Part shown: one piece after another, positions 1 through 8,642 of the stretch
Position numbering within the stretch: the first letter of the stretch is position 1
Layout: the number at the start of each line of letters is the position of its first letter
NCBI GenBank assembly: GCA_017958365.1
Contig: JAGDCV010000047.1
Span: forward strand, 62,001-126,000
DNA length: 64,000 nt
From: Clostridiales bacterium
Lineage (GTDB): Bacteria; Bacillota; Clostridia; Saccharofermentanales; Saccharofermentanaceae
Direction: 5' to 3'
Program-made: the position numbers and the translations under genes
The notes under the pieces: generated by a model
The model's database searches: none
What the model was told of the DNA's origin: nothing
Seen by the model: only the letters and a program-made list of their open reading frames with translations

Positions 1-383
1 GTTCATATCTTCCTCATAACTATGAGCCTAACTGTGTTGCCTATACGGGAACTCACGATAACAATACTTTGCTCGGATGGCTCTGGGAAGCTCCCGAGAA
101 CGAGCGTGCAGAGTGTCTTAAGTATTGTAACTTCGAAGGCGATAACTGGGGTGACGGCGGCGTTATGTCAAAGTCCTGCCGTGCGATCATAAGAACTTTG
201 TGGATGAGCCGTGCCAATACCGTTATCATCCCGATACAGGATATGTTAGGTTACGGCGGAGACACGAGAATGAACATCCCGGGTACCGCTAACGGAAACT
301 GGGTGGTAAGATTCTCAAAGGAGGACTTTGAATCGATCGATAACGATTGGTACAGAGAACTCAACAGACTTTACAGAAGGTAA
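1..383 (+). CDS. malQ: 4-alpha-glucanotransferase, C-terminal end (partial)
   Basis: The gene enters from the left edge; the open frame begins at base 3 and stops at 381-383. The visible 126 residues match the end of GH77 amylomaltase: a YTGTHDNNT block, which in the family follows the catalytic region, then IPIQDMLGYGG and the closing RMNIPGTANGNWVVR signature. The enzyme transfers maltooligosaccharide segments between glucans in the cytoplasm during maltodextrin or glycogen use. The stop is only 5 bases before the glycerol kinase start, so the two are probably cotranscribed. Identity is firm; the start and N-terminus lie outside the window. Confidence 0.93.
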   Translation, partial: SYLPHNYEPNCVAYTGTHDNNTLLGWLWEAPENERAECLKYCNFEGDNWGDGGVMSKSCRAIIRTLWMSRANTVIIPIQDMLGYGGDTRMNIPGTANGNWVVRFSKEDFESIDNDWYRELNRLYRR

Positions 384-388
384 TTAAA

Positions 389-1939
389 TTGGACGAGTAC
401 ATACTGGCTGTAGATCAGGGAACGACTTCAACCAAGGCATTTGCACTTGGTAAGGACGGGACGCTCATAAAGTCCCATCCCGTGAACATCACGCAGCATT
501 ATCCTGCGCCGGGCTTTGTCGAGCACGATGCAAAGGAGATATATGTATCCGTCCTTAAGACGATGGCTGATATCCTTATCTGGAATCCCATCATCAAGAT
601 AGACGGCCTCGCGATAACAAATCAGCGTGAGACCACCATCGCTTTCAACAAAGACACGGGAGAGCCATACTGCAATGCGATAGTCTGGCAGTGCAGAAGA
701 ACTGCCGATATCTGCAGAAGAGAAGAGTTTACTTCGGTTGAATCCGAGATTTCACATACGACAGGATTGAAACTCGATCCTTACTTCTCGGCCACGAAGA
801 TGAGATGGATCCTGGAGAACGCTCCCGGAACCGAGAAGGCGGCACTTTCGGGTGAATTGAGATTCGGTACCGTGGACGGCTACCTCGTCTATATGCTGAC
901 CGGAAAGAAGAATTTCTACAGCGATTACTCGAACTGCTCGAGAACGATGCTGTTCGATATCAATAAGCTCGAGTACTCTGACAGGCTCCTTCAGTTGTTT
1001 GACATACCGAGAACGGCTCTGGCTGAACCCAAACCTTCCTGTTTTGATTATGGACAGATCAACCTCGATCCTTCAGAATTGGCTGCGCTCGGCTTAAGCG
1101 ATGACGAGATCAACGCACTTAAGAAACTGAACGGCGTCCATATCAATGCGGTTGCAGGTGATCAGGCTGCGGCATTGTTCGGTCAGACATGCTTCGAGAA
1201 AGGAACGGCCAAGACCACTTACGGCACAGGCTGCTTTACTCTCATGAACATAGGCCAGGAGCCGCAGTTCTCAGATAACGGACTTCTTACGTCCGCCGCA
1301 TGGTCTTACAAGGGTGAGACGACTTATGCTCTCGAGGGAAGCGTTTTCCAGGGAGGATCGGTCATCACATGGCTTAAGGAAGGTCTTCAGATTATCGATG
1401 ATCCTTCTGAATGCGACAGCATATGCAGATCCATACCCGATAACGGCGGTGTCTATCTTGTTCCCGCATTCTCCGGAATGGGAGCTCCTTACTGGGACCC
1501 TGACCTTCGCGGCACGATCACAGGCCTTACGGGCGGAACGGGAAGAGCTCATGTCGTAAGGGCTTCCGTTGAATCCATCGCATATCAGGTAACTGAACTT
1601 GTTGACCTCATGATGAAGGATACGGGAATAACCTCCACCCACATGAAAGTCGACGGCGGGGTCTGCGCGTGTGAATTCCTCATGCAGCTTCAGGCTGATC
1701 TTCTCGGCATAACGATAACCCGTGCAAGATCGGATGAGATGACTGCGACCGGCGTGGGAATGATGGCTGGATTAACATCAGGTTTCTTCGAATCTTTTGA
1801 AGAGCTTTCAGCCCTTTACAGAGCAAACCGAGTTTATAATCCCGGCAGGTCTTCTAAGGAATCCAATGAACTTTTGAATGAATACAGGAAAGCGGTTAAG
1901 GCTTCAATCGTAGTATCCGGGAGGAAGACCGGAGAATGA
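389..1939 (+). CDS. glpK: Glycerol kinase
   Basis: ATP-dependent phosphorylation of glycerol to sn-glycerol 3-phosphate, FGGY kinase family. Visible: the N-terminal phosphate-binding loop DQGTTS (residues 9-14), TNQRETT, the GxxHP-like VEHD region, TTYGTGCF, and the C-terminal ATPase block PAFSGMGAPYWDPDLRG followed by KVDGGV. I place the start at the TTG at 389 because AGAAGG sits 8 bases upstream and the family N-terminus (xYILAVDQGTTS) begins there; a longer frame from 347 would overlap malQ. That gives 516 residues, the normal length. The stop overlaps the next start (ATGA), so translation is probably coupled. No glpF or glpD is adjacent. Confidence 0.93.
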   Translation: MDEYILAVDQGTTSTKAFALGKDGTLIKSHPVNITQHYPAPGFVEHDAKEIYVSVLKTMADILIWNPIIKIDGLAITNQRETTIAFNKDTGEPYCNAIVWQCRRTADICRREEFTSVESEISHTTGLKLDPYFSATKMRWILENAPGTEKAALSGELRFGTVDGYLVYMLTGKKNFYSDYSNCSRTMLFDINKLEYSDRLLQLFDIPRTALAEPKPSCFDYGQINLDPSELAALGLSDDEINALKKLNGVHINAVAGDQAAALFGQTCFEKGTAKTTYGTGCFTLMNIGQEPQFSDNGLLTSAAWSYKGETTYALEGSVFQGGSVITWLKEGLQIIDDPSECDSICRSIPDNGGVYLVPAFSGMGAPYWDPDLRGTITGLTGGTGRAHVVRASVESIAYQVTELVDLMMKDTGITSTHMKVDGGVCACEFLMQLQADLLGITITRARSDEMTATGVGMMAGLTSGFFESFEELSALYRANRVYNPGRSSKESNELLNEYRKAVKASIVVSGRKTGE

Positions 1940-2868
1940 GTCAGCTTTACATAGTATTCTTCGAGATGGCAGTTGTACTTGCTATCGGTGTTGTTCTCGG
2001 AAAGAAAAAGGTAGTTGATGACAGAGGCCGCAAAGTCCTTAATGACTTGCTTCTTAAGGCGGTCCTGCCTTTTACCATCCTGTCTTCAAGCCAGTATGAC
2101 TATTCTCTCGACATGCTCCGTTCGATTGGAGCCGTTGCGGCAGGAGCAGGTATCTATTATTTTCTTACATTGCTTACACTTCGTCTTATCGTCTGGAAGA
2201 CAAAGATACAGGACAGCGAGAAGAGAGTCTTCATAACGACGTCGGTTTTTGCCAATACGGGTTTTGTCGGAATGCCTCTCATGTATTCACTGTTCGGTGA
2301 TGCGGGTTTGCTTCTTGCCGCCATCTATAATCTCGTTTATAACGTATTTTTCTATACGTACGGCGTTCACTTATTGTCCGGAAAGAAGCCTTCCTTCATG
2401 GAATACATAAATCCGGTCTCCGTGTCATCGGTTGCCGCGATCATCCTGTTTGTCTTGCCGTGGAGAGCACCTGCGGCACTTGTAAATGCGATAGATCTTG
2501 TGGGCGACATGACATTCCCGTTGTCGATGATAATCATGGGTTCGACACTTGCGACCATCGACATGAAGAAACTGTTCTCGGATGCCAAGTCCTACGCAGT
2601 ATGTTTTCTGCGCATGGTATTGTTCCCCGTGCTCATGACCTTGTGTATCATTCTTGCAAGAAGGTTTACCGTTATGCTTCCCGCGACGATAATCACTTTG
2701 ATAATAATGACAGCTCTGCCTTCGGGGGCAATGAGCGTTATCTACTCGGAGCGCTACGATTGTGCTCCGAAGTTTGCTGCAAGAACGGTTACGTTGTCCA
2801 TGGTATTCATGGTGATAACACTGCCTTTGGTGATCGCCGTATGTATCGGCTGGTTCCTTGCGGTATAA
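1936..2868 (+). CDS. AEC family (auxin efflux carrier-type) permease
   Basis: A 310-residue integral membrane protein with about ten hydrophobic segments over its whole length and no signal peptide. The pattern of two five-helix halves, with a Pro-rich helix break (NDLLLKAVLPFTIL near residue 40, MGSTLA near 200), is that of the AEC/BASS fold used to export or import small organic anions. The start overlaps the glpK stop by four bases. The substrate cannot be read from the sequence; linkage to glpK hints at a small carbon metabolite but does not prove it. Confidence 0.85.
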   Translation: MSQLYIVFFEMAVVLAIGVVLGKKKVVDDRGRKVLNDLLLKAVLPFTILSSSQYDYSLDMLRSIGAVAAGAGIYYFLTLLTLRLIVWKTKIQDSEKRVFITTSVFANTGFVGMPLMYSLFGDAGLLLAAIYNLVYNVFFYTYGVHLLSGKKPSFMEYINPVSVSSVAAIILFVLPWRAPAALVNAIDLVGDMTFPLSMIIMGSTLATIDMKKLFSDAKSYAVCFLRMVLFPVLMTLCIILARRFTVMLPATIITLIIMTALPSGAMSVIYSERYDCAPKFAARTVTLSMVFMVITLPLVIAVCIGWFLAV

Positions 2869-2877
2869 GAGGTGGGT

Positions 2878-3615
2878 ATGGAGAAGGATCTGTTCATCAA
2901 TGAAGAGATAAGAAATGATGAGCTTCTTAAGCTCATGCAGCAGATGCGTGCGGAAAAGACTCCTGAGAAGATGCTCGAAGTCCTGAAGCTTGCGGCTGCA
3001 TCAGATTTTATCGTACCCGTTGATGTAACGGCTGACGGCAGATATGCTTTCCATGCCGTAGGCGATAAGAATGCCAGGCGTTTTGCCGTGGCATACTCCG
3101 ATACGGGTTCTTTCGTGACATTGGAGAAGAATGAGGATCAGAAGGGAGTTAAGGCTTCTTTCGAGGACCTGATGGCGCTCGTTCTCGAGTCCGATCTTAA
3201 GTTTGACGGCGTTATCATCAATCCCGGATCATCCGAGGTGATCTTCGGAAGAGAGCTTCTCGAGTCGATAAATAAGCCGATGAAGGCTGAACCTGTTGAC
3301 ATGAAGGTGGTTAAGCCCGCCGAATATCCGCCGAGATTAGAGCAGATGATAAAAGAGTTTTGCAAAGATGAACCCCGAATCGGCAAAGTATATGTTAATC
3401 TTTTAATGACGTCCGATGATAAGGATATGAGATGGCTCTTCGGAATTGAGACTTCGGCTAAGGGCGAAGAGCAGGTATATATCTTTGACACGTTCGCCAG
3501 ATTCATGAAACCATATCTTCAGGGAGTCGAGCCCATCGTGGCCAGTACCCTGGAGGAATATGTAAAACAGGCAATAAAGGAGGGGAAGCTGTTCTATGAA
3601 GACTCGCAGTGTTGA
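2878..3615 (+). CDS. SseB family protein
   Basis: A soluble protein of 245 residues. Residues about 45-130 resemble the SseB N-terminal domain (FIVPVDV..., FAVAYSDTGSF, then an LMALVLESDLKFDGVIINPG block), and a second SseB-like segment follows. The SseB family is named after an E. coli gene linked to serine sensitivity; its molecular role is unclear. The ATG at 2878 is preferred over the in-frame GTG at 2872 because AGAGGTGGG lies immediately upstream of it. The 3' end overlaps the next gene by 20 bases. Confidence 0.75.
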   Translation: MEKDLFINEEIRNDELLKLMQQMRAEKTPEKMLEVLKLAAASDFIVPVDVTADGRYAFHAVGDKNARRFAVAYSDTGSFVTLEKNEDQKGVKASFEDLMALVLESDLKFDGVIINPGSSEVIFGRELLESINKPMKAEPVDMKVVKPAEYPPRLEQMIKEFCKDEPRIGKVYVNLLMTSDDKDMRWLFGIETSAKGEEQVYIFDTFARFMKPYLQGVEPIVASTLEEYVKQAIKEGKLFYEDSQC

Positions 3616-4342
3616 GGTAATGGCTGTTCTTATCCTTATATTCTTTGCCTTCATCCTCTTTATGATGTATCAGTACAGGCAGATCGATGTTGATCTCGGA
3701 GCGCAGAGAACCGAGAAGAGACATGAGGATCTTGTCGCGTCTTTCGATGAACTTGATTATCAGATCTACTGGATAGGAACTGTTCCCGAGCATCTTGAGG
3801 GGATCGCCGATCACATAAGCGTTCTTACCGCAGGTCAGGTGAGTGCCGATACAATGCCCGTAACACAGGGTATCGACGGCTTCACGGTCTATAACGAGGA
3901 CGGCAACATCATCGAGCGCGTCGAGCAAAGAGACTATGCTGACAATATGATCATCGTCATCAATACAGATGAGGACCTTAACGATGATGCCCTTTCAGTC
4001 ATTCAGAACTGTGCCGTAGGCAATCACGTTCCCGTTCTTCTCATAGGACAGAAGAGCATTGATGCCTTCAGACAGTACATGATCCTCGTTCACAAGGAAT
4101 ACACGGAGAATTCTTCCATGCTCTTTACGGTTCCGGCAACGGCAACCGACGATCCCATCGATCCGGAGATCGCTGCACAGGGCGGATATGCTTATGCAAA
4201 TGCCTTGCTTGAATTCTTCAGGACATCATTCAATGCTCCGGTTTATGTCTATGTAACTCCGCCTGCGACGAGCCCGGCAACACAGGAGACTGAGGCGGAA
4301 ACAGAGCCGGCCGAGACTTCGGAGGACGCCCTTGCCTATTGA
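3596..4342 (+). CDS. Membrane-anchored protein of unknown function
   Basis: 248 residues. One hydrophobic helix at residues about 9-26 with a short positively charged N-terminus predicts a signal anchor, with the remainder outside the membrane. The outer part is acidic, with no motif I recognise, and ends in a Thr/Glu/Pro-rich tail (about residues 222-245) typical of disordered linkers. A very strong ribosome binding site (AAGGAGGGG) ends 8 bases before the ATG, inside the end of the SseB-like gene. It also overlaps prfA by 11 bases. I do not assign a function; alternatives are a cell-surface accessory protein or a low-complexity periplasmic factor. Confidence 0.75.
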   Translation: MKTRSVEVMAVLILIFFAFILFMMYQYRQIDVDLGAQRTEKRHEDLVASFDELDYQIYWIGTVPEHLEGIADHISVLTAGQVSADTMPVTQGIDGFTVYNEDGNIIERVEQRDYADNMIIVINTDEDLNDDALSVIQNCAVGNHVPVLLIGQKSIDAFRQYMILVHKEYTENSSMLFTVPATATDDPIDPEIAAQGGYAYANALLEFFRTSFNAPVYVYVTPPATSPATQETEAETEPAETSEDALAY

Positions 4343-5408
4343 TGAATCCAAAGCGGCTTCGTTGATCAGAAGATACAACGAGCTATTAGCGACTGTCTCA
4401 GATCCAACCGTAATCTCAGATCAGAACAGATATCTTAAGCTGTCGAAGGAACTTGCGAAGATAACACCGCAGGCTGATGCCGCGAAGAGTTATTTTGCCG
4501 CGAAGGAAAGCATCGATGAAGCACTCGAGCTCATGAAGGACTCTGATGAGGAGATAAAAAAGCTTGCTTCGGAGCAGCTTAACGACAGCAAGAAAGATCT
4601 CGAGCAGTATGAAGAAGTCCTCATAGAGCTTCTTGCCGATAAGGATCCGCGTGACGAGAGATCCGTAATCATAGAGATAAGAGCAGGTGCGGGAGGAGAA
4701 GAAGCCGCATTATGCGCAGCCACCCTTTTCCGCATGTATCAGGGATATGCTTCCCGCAAGGGCTTTGACTTAAGTACGGTTGATTCGAATGAGACCGAGC
4801 TTGGCGGGTATAAGGAAATTGTCTTCGAGATAAAAGGCGACGGTGCTTTCTCAAGGTTCAAGTTCGAAAGCGGCGTTCACAGGATACAGCGTGTCCCGGT
4901 AACGGAGTCGGGCGGCAGGATACATACGTCTACTGCAACGGTAGCGGTGCTGCCGGAAGCAGATGCAACGGATGTTGTCATCAATCCCGATGATCTGAGG
5001 ATCGATGTATACAGGTCTTCAGGTGCCGGCGGACAGCATATCAACAAGACTTCATCCGCGATCAGGATCACGCACATTCCCACGGGCCTTGTGGTTCAGT
5101 GTCAGGATGAAAGATCCCAGTTCGCGAACAGGGATAAGGCCATGGCAGTCCTGCAAAGCCGACTGTGGGCGATGGCAAAAGCGAGCGACAAGGATGCCGA
5201 GGATCAGAACAGGCGCGAGCAGGTCGGAACGGGAGACAGAGCCGAGAGGATAAGGACATATAATTATCACGACGGCAGAGTCACGGACCACAGGATCGGT
5301 CTGACTTTGTATAAACTTGATGATATCCTCGACGGAGATCTCGATGAGATAGTAAATGCACTCACGGTGGATCTTGCGACGAGAAAGGAACAGGAAAAGG
5401 ATCAATGA
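4332..5408 (+). CDS. prfA: Peptide chain release factor 1
   Basis: Class I release factor that reads UAA and UAG in the ribosomal A site and triggers peptidyl-tRNA hydrolysis. The PVT tripeptide at residues 189-191 matches the RF1 (not RF2) anticodon-like PxT motif, and the catalytic GGQ lies at 233-235 within SSGAGGQHINKT. At 358 residues the length is normal. The start is a TTG at 4332 with GGAGG seven bases upstream; the frame begins inside the previous gene. The prmC/hemK methyltransferase that often adjoins prfA is absent here; the next gene overlaps by four bases and is the Sua5-type protein. Confidence 0.95.
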   Translation: MPIDESKAASLIRRYNELLATVSDPTVISDQNRYLKLSKELAKITPQADAAKSYFAAKESIDEALELMKDSDEEIKKLASEQLNDSKKDLEQYEEVLIELLADKDPRDERSVIIEIRAGAGGEEAALCAATLFRMYQGYASRKGFDLSTVDSNETELGGYKEIVFEIKGDGAFSRFKFESGVHRIQRVPVTESGGRIHTSTATVAVLPEADATDVVINPDDLRIDVYRSSGAGGQHINKTSSAIRITHIPTGLVVQCQDERSQFANRDKAMAVLQSRLWAMAKASDKDAEDQNRREQVGTGDRAERIRTYNYHDGRVTDHRIGLTLYKLDDILDGDLDEIVNALTVDLATRKEQEKDQ

Positions 5409-7162
5409 GCAGGGAGAGGATCTACGATACAAGATTCGTAAAGAAAGGTGACAGGGAAGGCCTTAAGTTCGCGTCTTCGAAGATCGCGGAGGGCGAGGTC
5501 GTTGCTTTCCCGACAGAGACCGTTTACGGATTAGGTGCAGACGCTCTTAACGAGGCTGCCGTCAAGAAGATATTCGAGGCCAAGGGAAGACCCGGAGACA
5601 ACCCCCTTATCGTTCATATCCGGGATAAGTCGCAGATAGATGAGCTCGTGTCAGAAATAACTCCCGTTGCAAGGATACTTATCGATAAGTTCATGCCGGG
5701 ACCCATAACGGTCATCATGCCCAAGAGCGATAAGGTCCCCTACTGCGTAACGGCAGGCCTTGATACCGTCGGTGTCAGGATGCCTTCTCATCCTCTTTGC
5801 AATGAATTTCTCAAGATGTGCGGATGCCCGGTTGCGGCACCTTCTGCAAATCTGTCAGGAAGTCCTTCTCCCACGACGGCTTTGCATGTAATGAATGACA
5901 TGGACGGATACATAAGTGCGATAGTAGACGGCGGCGAGTGCGAAGTCGGTCTTGAATCGACCGTAGTTGATGCTACCGGAGATGTACCCGTGATATTAAG
6001 ACCCGGTGCAGTCACCAAGGAAATGATAGATGAGGCGGTAAAGATGGACAGCGATTACAAAGGACAGCTTGAAAGCGGACAGACTCCCGCTTCTCCCGGA
6101 ATGAAGTACAGGCATTACGCTCCCACGGCTGACGTGGAGATCATTACTCTTCCCGTTACGGATGCTGACATTGATCCCGAGAGTGAGGACCTTGATGATG
6201 ATCAGAAGCAGAAGCTCTTTGACATCGCTTCTCCCTTTATCTTAAGGTCGCAGGCAATCCTTAAGGTCAACCCCGCCGCAAGGATCGGTTTCTTTACCGG
6301 CAGGGAAGTTAAGGTTTTATTCTCAAAGATCGGGGACAAGATCCTTTCAAGTCACGTCAACTTCTATGTTTACGGTGCAAGCGGCGATGTCGAGGCTGCA
6401 TCCCATTGCCTTTTCGACGGTTTGAGGCTTCTTGACAGGCAGGAGGTCGATGTCATTCTCGCGGCAGGATTCAAGGGCGACGGGCTTGAGGTTGCTTACA
6501 TGAACCGTCTTGCGAAGGCAGCGGGGAAGACCGGCGGCGATGTGCCTTCACATGCATATGAGCAGATCAACAAGGGTGTTGCCGAGATATCTTTGGATGA
6601 GTTCGAGAATGTATTTACGGCTTCTTTGCTGTTCGTAAGCGAAGATGACAGGAATCTCGGTGCGATATGCGAAGGTATCCTGACGGATCTTATCAGGAAG
6701 AAAGGCCCTTTCTGTTCAGTCGATGACACGAAGATCGGTGCCGAGCTTTATGTTGAATCGGCAGGCTTATATGCAGAGGACGGAAGAGGTCCTGACGAGT
6801 ATTCATGCGATGCTTTCTTTGAGGTCACGGGAGGAAACATCACGCATCACCTGTCAAAGCGCGCGGACGTGTCCGTGTTTGATGCCAACGATCTGATCCT
6901 GACGGTAAGCGACAGCCAGGCATTTGAAGTTCTTAATTCCTATCCGGAACTTGAGGGGAGAGTGTTCTCGTTAAGTTCATACATGGCTTCCAAGGGCCTT
7001 GTCATGAAGGGCGAGGGCGGACAGATAGCTTCTGTTGCCATCCCTGATCCCGAAGGACAGGAGTATGAGGTCTATAAGCATACGGTTGCTGCGCTTAAGG
7101 CGTGGATAGAGATACTTTTCCCTTACATCATCAAGGATCTGGGCGCTCAGAGATTCGCGTAA
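5405..7162 (+). CDS. L-threonylcarbamoyladenylate synthase (Sua5/TsaC) fused to a degenerate LMW phosphatase domain
   Basis: Residues about 10-215 are a YrdC/Sua5 domain (KGRPGDNPLIVHI, PGPITVIM, VGVRMPSHPL, APSANLSG), which makes threonylcarbamoyl-AMP for the t6A37 tRNA modification. The Sua5 linker PGMKYRHYAP and C-terminal domain follow to about residue 370. Residues about 405-580 align with low-molecular-weight protein phosphatase/YwlE: ESAGLYA, DANDLILTVS, VFSLSSYM and the DPEG loop (Asp548). The P-loop, however, reads FVSEDDRNLG: the nucleophilic Cys is Ser412 and the phosphate-binding Arg is Leu418. The phosphatase half is therefore predicted to be inactive. In many Bacilli ywlC and ywlE are neighbours, which fits a fusion origin. 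The Sua5 half looks intact. Confidence 0.88.
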   Translation: MSRERIYDTRFVKKGDREGLKFASSKIAEGEVVAFPTETVYGLGADALNEAAVKKIFEAKGRPGDNPLIVHIRDKSQIDELVSEITPVARILIDKFMPGPITVIMPKSDKVPYCVTAGLDTVGVRMPSHPLCNEFLKMCGCPVAAPSANLSGSPSPTTALHVMNDMDGYISAIVDGGECEVGLESTVVDATGDVPVILRPGAVTKEMIDEAVKMDSDYKGQLESGQTPASPGMKYRHYAPTADVEIITLPVTDADIDPESEDLDDDQKQKLFDIASPFILRSQAILKVNPAARIGFFTGREVKVLFSKIGDKILSSHVNFYVYGASGDVEAASHCLFDGLRLLDRQEVDVILAAGFKGDGLEVAYMNRLAKAAGKTGGDVPSHAYEQINKGVAEISLDEFENVFTASLLFVSEDDRNLGAICEGILTDLIRKKGPFCSVDDTKIGAELYVESAGLYAEDGRGPDEYSCDAFFEVTGGNITHHLSKRADVSVFDANDLILTVSDSQAFEVLNSYPELEGRVFSLSSYMASKGLVMKGEGGQIASVAIPDPEGQEYEVYKHTVAALKAWIEILFPYIIKDLGAQRFA

Positions 7163-7193
7163 AAAATTGTAATAAACATTTGTTCTACAATTA

Positions 7194-7222
7194 TGGACAC
7201 GGTTCTTACCTCGGGGTATAAT
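7194..7222 (+). promoter_or_regulatory. Promoter of the rpsF-ssb-rpsR operon
   Basis: TGGACA at 7194-7199 and TATAAT at 7217-7222 are separated by exactly 17 bases, a near-consensus sigma-A promoter. Transcription would start near 7229, leaving a leader of about 168 bases before rpsF. A second, weaker possibility is TTGACT at 7281-7286 with TTATTC 17 bases downstream. Confidence 0.7.
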
Positions 7223-7228
7223 CAGACC

Positions 7229-7396
7229 ATAATAGTTTTTTGACGAATTGACGCGAATAATGAAGACGACGCAGAATTACTTGACTTGATTGCTTTTACT
7301 GTGTTATTCTCTCCCTTGCTGTTTTTATATTAATGACAGCGAATCCTTGTTCGGCACAAAGATGCCGGACCAAATGACCATAAGGAGGTGAATAAT
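7229..7396 (+). promoter_or_regulatory. rpsF leader with hairpin, candidate S6:S18 autoregulatory site
   Basis: The leader ends in a hairpin with stem CGGCA (7352-7356) and TGCCG (7363-7367), followed by ACC and then the rpsF ribosome binding site AAGGAGG. In many bacteria the S6:S18 complex binds an rpsF leader stem that carries a CCG element and represses the operon. The position and the CCGGACC sequence are suggestive, but I cannot confirm the full consensus by eye. Confidence 0.35.
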
Positions 7397-7684
7397 ATGG
7401 CAAATCAGTATCAGTTGGTAGCAGTTCTTAATCCTGCATCCGGTGAAGAGGCTGTAAACGCTCTTATCGAGAGCATTCAGGCAAAGATCGCACAGGCCGG
7501 AACTGTTGACTCACTTGACAATCTCGGTACAAAGAAGCTTGCTTACGAGATTGACGATGCTAAGGAAGGAACTTACATCAAGGTTCTTTTCACTGCAGAG
7601 GGTGAGTTCCCGAGAGAGCTTGAGCGTGTTCTCAAGATCACATCCGGTGTTCTTCGTTTCTTGGTTGTCCGCGTCGGTGAGTAA
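7397..7684 (+). CDS. rpsF: 30S ribosomal protein S6
   Basis: 95-residue ribosomal protein that pairs with S18 on the platform of the small subunit. The sequence shows the conserved NLGTKKLAYEIDDAKEGTY segment and the ERVLKITSGVLRFLVVR end. The ATG at 7397 is chosen because AAGGAGG sits eight bases upstream; an in-frame GTG at 7388 falls inside that site. First gene of rpsF-ssb-rpsR. Confidence 0.96.
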   Translation: MANQYQLVAVLNPASGEEAVNALIESIQAKIAQAGTVDSLDNLGTKKLAYEIDDAKEGTYIKVLFTAEGEFPRELERVLKITSGVLRFLVVRVGE

Positions 7685-7707
7685 ATCCCGATCACGGAGG
7701 AGAGAAC

Positions 7708-8253
7708 ATGAACAAAGTAATTTTAATCGGAAGACTTACAAAGGATCCTGAGGTAAAGAATACTGCTTCACAGGTAACTGTTTGCAGATTCTCGATTGCC
7801 GTCGACAGAAGATTCAAAGATCAGAACGGCCAGCGTCAGGCAGATTTCATCAACTGTGTTGCATGGAGACAGACAGCGAACTTCATCAGCTCTTATTTCC
7901 ATAAGGGTTCAAAGATCGCAGTAGTCGGTAGCATCCAGACAAGAACATATGATGATGCCGGCGGTCAGAAGCGCTACGTTACTGAAGTAGTTGTTGATGA
8001 GGCAGAGTTTGCTGATTCATCCAATTCAGGTTCTAACGGTTCCCGTCAGAGCAATGAGGGCTACAATAACAACGCTTCAAGATCATCTTCATACTCTGCA
8101 CCTGCTCCTAACAGTGCAGCTGCAAATGCACCTACGGCTCCTAACAGACAGATCACACCGGACGAGGACCAGGGCAGTTCATTCCCGGGCTCGGATGATG
8201 ACATCAGTCTTCCGTTCCCTATCGATGAAGATACGGGAAATCTAATTTTCTAA
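7708..8253 (+). CDS. ssb: Single-stranded DNA-binding protein
   Basis: Residues 1-105 form the OB fold ([15 protein letters not shown], then [13 protein letters not shown] and [15 protein letters not shown]) that binds ssDNA in replication and repair. A long Ser/Asn/Ala-rich linker follows. The usual SSB ends in an acidic tip, DDDIPF-like, which recruits partner proteins. Here a tip-like DDDISLPF occurs near residues 161-168, but 11 further residues ([11 protein letters not shown]) follow it before the stop. The protein is 181 residues, somewhat long. It lies between rpsF and rpsR, the standard arrangement, with a good ribosome binding site (GGAGGAG). Confidence 0.95.
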   Translation: MNKVILIGRLTKDPEVKNTASQVTVCRFSIAVDRRFKDQNGQRQADFINCVAWRQTANFISSYFHKGSKIAVVGSIQTRTYDDAGGQKRYVTEVVVDEAEFADSSNSGSNGSRQSNEGYNNNASRSSSYSAPAPNSAAANAPTAPNRQITPDEDQGSSFPGSDDDISLPFPIDEDTGNLIF

Positions 8254-8266
8254 AAGGAGAGAAAAA

Positions 8267-8545
8267 ATGGCTGAGAACAATGAGAGAGCGCCTAAGGCTG
8301 CTCGTGAATTTGCCGGTGGTCCCATGAGACCCAGAAGAAACAGAAGAAAGACATGTACTTTCTGTGCCGATAAGGTTGAGCAGATCGATTTCCTCGATAC
8401 AGCACGTCTTGGCAAGTACATCTCTGAGAGAGGCAAGATCCTCCCCAGAAGAATGACTGGTACATGTGCAAAGCACCAGAGAGAGCTCACAGTTGCAATC
8501 AAGAGAGCTCGCCAGGTTGCTCTTCTTCCTTACGATGCCGGCTGA
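8267..8545 (+). CDS. rpsR: 30S ribosomal protein S18
   Basis: 92 residues with the family core [21 protein letters not shown] and [32 protein letters not shown]. It carries Cys pairs (CTFC, TGTC) as in Cys-containing S18 forms that can bind zinc. It binds S6 and 16S rRNA. AAGGAGAG lies just upstream of the ATG; the spacing from ssb is 13 bases. Confidence 0.97.
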   Translation: MAENNERAPKAAREFAGGPMRPRRNRRKTCTFCADKVEQIDFLDTARLGKYISERGKILPRRMTGTCAKHQRELTVAIKRARQVALLPYDAG

Positions 8546-8575
8546 TAGCAAAGTAGGATAGGATAGTATATAATT

Positions 8576-8606
8576 ATCGGGCATCATTTGATGCCCGATT
8601 TTCGTT
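8576..8606 (+). terminator. Intrinsic terminator after rpsR
   Basis: A 10-bp GC-rich stem (ATCGGGCATC paired with GATGCCCGAT, 8576-8599) with a 4-base loop, followed by TTTTCGTTT. It separates the rpsF-ssb-rpsR unit from rplI-dnaB, or partly attenuates read-through. Confidence 0.8.
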
Positions 8607-8610
8607 TAAG

Positions 8611-8631
8611 AAGGCAGGGTGATCCTGCCTT
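8611..8631 (+). promoter_or_regulatory. Hairpin directly before the rplI ribosome binding site
   Basis: AAGGCAGG (8611-8618) pairs perfectly with CCTGCCTT (8624-8631) around a 5-base loop. The ribosome binding site GGGAGG starts one base after the stem. It has no U-run, so it is not a terminator. It may protect the 5' end of a processed rplI mRNA or influence ribosome access; this is inference. Confidence 0.5.
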
Positions 8632-8642
8632 GGGAGGTAAGT

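Noticed and set aside
2460-2903. Overlapping 147-codon plus-strand frame inside the AEC permease gene
   Set aside because: It is a frame-shifted shadow of the permease, rich in Cys, His and Arg, with no ribosome binding site.
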